This document shows, piece after piece, positions 62,295 through 64,000 of a DNA stretch of 64,000 nucleotides. Below the pieces are notes generated by a model. It saw only the letters and a program-made list of their open reading frames with translations, ran no database searches and was not told the DNA's origin. Source of the stretch: Echinicola salinicaeni (GTDB lineage: Bacteria > Bacteroidota > Bacteroidia > Cytophagales > Cyclobacteriaceae); the NCBI RefSeq assembly GCF_014280965.1, contig NZ_JACODZ010000003.1, positions 434,001 to 498,000 of the forward strand, written 5' to 3'. Both the position numbers and the translations under genes were made by a program. Numbering within the stretch: position 1 is the stretch's first letter; each line of letters begins with the position of its first letter.

Positions 62295-63054
62295 ATACTA
62301 TGGTGACAGTGATGCCTTTTTCTTCTAACTTTTTAATGAAGTGACTTGGCGTGCCTTTATCGGTAATCACTTCATCGATGTCTTCTATATCACATATTTT
62401 CCCAAACCCCTTTCTTTCAAATTTACTGGAATCTGCCAATACGATGGTTTTTTGGACGGACTTGATCATTTGTGCGTTTAGATGGGCTTCCATCATATTG
62501 GAAGTGCTGAGCCCATGGTCCATGCTGATGCCGTCTGCTCCTAGGAAAAGCTTGCTGCAGGAAAACTGTTTCATCATGTTCTCCGCATAATATCCAACGA
62601 CAGAGGAACTACTTTTTCTTACAACTCCACCCAATTGGACCACTTCTACTTCTGGAAGGTCAATTAATGACATGGTGACGTTCATGGCAGCTGTAAGCAC
62701 GGTCAAGCGTAGGTTTTTAGGGATGACCTGGGCAAAGGCAACAACAGTGGTTCCAGACCCGATGATGATGGCATCATCTTGAAGTATCATTTCTGCTGCT
62801 TTTTGGGCTATTCGTTTCTTTTCGTCAACTTTTTCAAGCTGTTTTTCATTTACAGACCGATCGTTTACATATGGAGGTACCGGAGTAGCGCTTCCATGGG
62901 TCCGATAGAGCAGTCCTTTGTCTTCAAGGATTTTGAGGTCTTTTCGTACAGTTACCATGGTGACCTTCATGCTTTTACTCAGCTCGGATACACTTACATA
63001 CCCTTCTTGGTCCAATTTTTCCAATATTAACTTATGTCTTTCTGCTATCGTCAT
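62293..63054 (-). CDS. DeoR/GlpR-family transcriptional regulator
   Basis: 253 residues. An N-terminal winged HTH (RHKLILEKLDQEGYVSVSEL, MKVTMVTVRKDLKILEDKGL) and a sugar-phosphate-sensing domain (IIIGSGTTVVAFAQVIPKNL, LRLTVLTAAMNVTMSLIDLP, LGADGISMDHGLSTSN, VLADSSKFERKGFG). It is divergent from glpD with about 120 bp between, so it probably controls glycerol use. Confidence 0.88.
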   Translation of the reverse strand: MTIAERHKLILEKLDQEGYVSVSELSKSMKVTMVTVRKDLKILEDKGLLYRTHGSATPVPPYVNDRSVNEKQLEKVDEKKRIAQKAAEMILQDDAIIIGSGTTVVAFAQVIPKNLRLTVLTAAMNVTMSLIDLPEVEVVQLGGVVRKSSSSVVGYYAENMMKQFSCSKLFLGADGISMDHGLSTSNMMEAHLNAQMIKSVQKTIVLADSSKFERKGFGKICDIEDIDEVITDKGTPSHFIKKLEEKGITVTIV

Positions 63055-63175
63055 GATGAAACGAAAATAATCAATTATTCCTAAAGATTTGTTTTAACCT
63101 AAATTTAATTGTTTTGTATCTTTTTGTTTCTATTTATTTCTTTTTGTATTACTTTTCAGGTGTTAATCAGTTTTT

Positions 63176-64000
63176 ATGGATAGATTAGGAAATATAAGGA
63201 AATTAAAGGAAGCGAACGAGGCTTGGGATATTGTGGTGATTGGAGGTGGAGCCTCAGGTTTAGGAGTGGCTTTGGATGCCTTGTCCAGAGGGCTTAGCGT
63301 ATTGCTGCTTGAAGGGAGTGATTTTGCCAAAGGGACCTCTAGCAGAAGTACTAAGTTAGTTCATGGAGGCGTGAGGTACTTGGCGCAGGGTGATGTATTC
63401 TTGGTATGGGAAGCCTTACGTGAAAGGGGGAGAATTCTCCGAAATGCACCACACTTGGCAAGTGTACAGCCTTTTCTTATACCTATATATTCGTATTGGG
63501 ATAAATTGAAATATACCATAGGCTTAAAGGTTTATGATTGGATGAGTGGTAGGTTAAGTTTGGGGGATTCCTATTATATTTCAAAGCAGGAGGTGAAAAG
63601 ACGCTTGCCGACGGTAATGCAAGAAGGCTTGTTGGGTGGTGTGGTTTATCACGACGGTGCATTTGATGATGCAAGGTTAGCCTTGAGTGTGGCTCAGACT
63701 TGTGATGATTTGGGAGGAAATGTGCTTAATTATGCCAAAGTGACCTCTTTGTTAAAATCAGGTGATGGGAGGATAAATGGTGTAAGGGTGAAAGATGTTT
63801 TGGGAAAGGAGAGTTATGAGGTGCATGCGCGAATGGTGGTCAATGCTACTGGGGTTTTTGCAGATAAAATATTGAAGTTGGATGAGCCGGATGCTCCAAA
63901 AATGATCCGGCCAAGTCAAGGTGTTCATTTAGTTTTGCCTTTGGAGTTTTTGGGGAGTGAAGATGCATTAATGATTCCTCAAACTAGTGATGGTAGGGTT
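63176..64000 (+). CDS. glpD: Glycerol-3-phosphate dehydrogenase, 3' partial
   Basis: The ATG is at 63176 and the frame stays open to the window end (275 codons). FAD-dependent oxidation of sn-glycerol-3-phosphate at the inner membrane. The FAD-binding VVIGGGASGLGVALDALSRG, LLEGSDFAKGTSSRSTKLVH, GGVRYLAQGD and GGVVYHDGAFDDARLALSVA are typical. The gene continues beyond the window. The divergent GlpR-like gene is the likely regulator. Confidence 0.93.
   Translation, partial: MDRLGNIRKLKEANEAWDIVVIGGGASGLGVALDALSRGLSVLLLEGSDFAKGTSSRSTKLVHGGVRYLAQGDVFLVWEALRERGRILRNAPHLASVQPFLIPIYSYWDKLKYTIGLKVYDWMSGRLSLGDSYYISKQEVKRRLPTVMQEGLLGGVVYHDGAFDDARLALSVAQTCDDLGGNVLNYAKVTSLLKSGDGRINGVRVKDVLGKESYEVHARMVVNATGVFADKILKLDEPDAPKMIRPSQGVHLVLPLEFLGSEDALMIPQTSDGRV

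Noticed and set aside
63055-63175. Operator or TAnnTTTG promoter between the glpR-like gene and glpD
   Set aside because: T-rich DNA gives several partial matches, but none has acceptable -33 spacing or a clear palindrome.
1-64000. tRNA or rRNA genes
   Set aside because: No sequence with tRNA-like cloverleaf ends or rRNA signatures was recognised by eye; a covariance search would settle it.

Overview
The window reads as chromosomal DNA of a Bacteroidota bacterium, most likely order Cytophagales, family Cyclobacteriaceae (the Echinicola/Cyclobacterium/Algoriphagus group). This rests on the moderate AT-richness, many lipoproteins with Bacteroidota-type lipoboxes, families largely confined to this phylum (6-bladed beta-propeller lipoproteins, DUF4221, an NVEALA-like peptide, DUF4293, a GlmU-like nucleotidyltransferase, fused E1 alpha/beta) and several promoters of the Bacteroidota form TTTG-N19/20-TAnnTTTG. 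Species assignment is inference. I see no rRNA, tRNA, CRISPR array, transposase or prophage.

Left part (1 to about 25 kb) is accessory and rich in repeats. It opens with the 3' part of an O-antigen ligase/TPR gene carrying several in-frame GC-rich palindromes. Next come a transglutaminase-like lipoprotein, a small six-cysteine NVEALA-like protein, and an RND efflux set (one adaptor, two permeases) interleaved with beta-propeller lipoproteins. A sulfatase follows, then a six-gene minus-strand run of propeller or DUF4221-type proteins plus a thioredoxin-fold lipoprotein that lacks CXXC, and a divergent DUF4221 gene. In total eight propeller-type exported proteins lie within 20 kb. Intergenic spaces hold short degenerate repeats, and some run into the ends of the RND genes.

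Middle (25 to 30.4 kb): three paralogous small secreted proteins. The first two share promoter architecture and a conserved, probably structured leader. They are separated by an array of about nine 100-bp tandem repeats.

Right part (30.4 to 64 kb) is mostly housekeeping and free of those repeats. It has a fused 2-oxoacid dehydrogenase E1, an HMA-AraC regulator, an outer-membrane barrel and an AGCS symporter. A seven-gene minus-strand cluster follows (GlmU-like, holB, rimB, rimK, hemC, cyclophilin, RmlD-like), with adjacent genes overlapping or nearly so. Then come rpmE2, a Wzi-like outer-membrane protein, two ABC exporters, YifB/ComM, a Cys/Met transsulfuration enzyme, an ECF sigma/anti-sigma pair, truA, hemE, a MOSC protein, dnaK with a sigma-54-like promoter, a stand-alone GroES-like gene, and a divergent glpR-like/glpD pair with glpD cut by the window edge. 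Many operon ends have clear hairpin terminators.

The observations most worth pursuing are the leader shared by the two secreted-protein paralogs with the 100-bp array between them, the palindromic insertions inside the ligase gene, the propeller/NVEALA-like/RND neighbourhood, and promoters abutting the start codons of hemE, truA and the GlmU-like gene. All functional calls come from reading motifs by eye; no database search was run.
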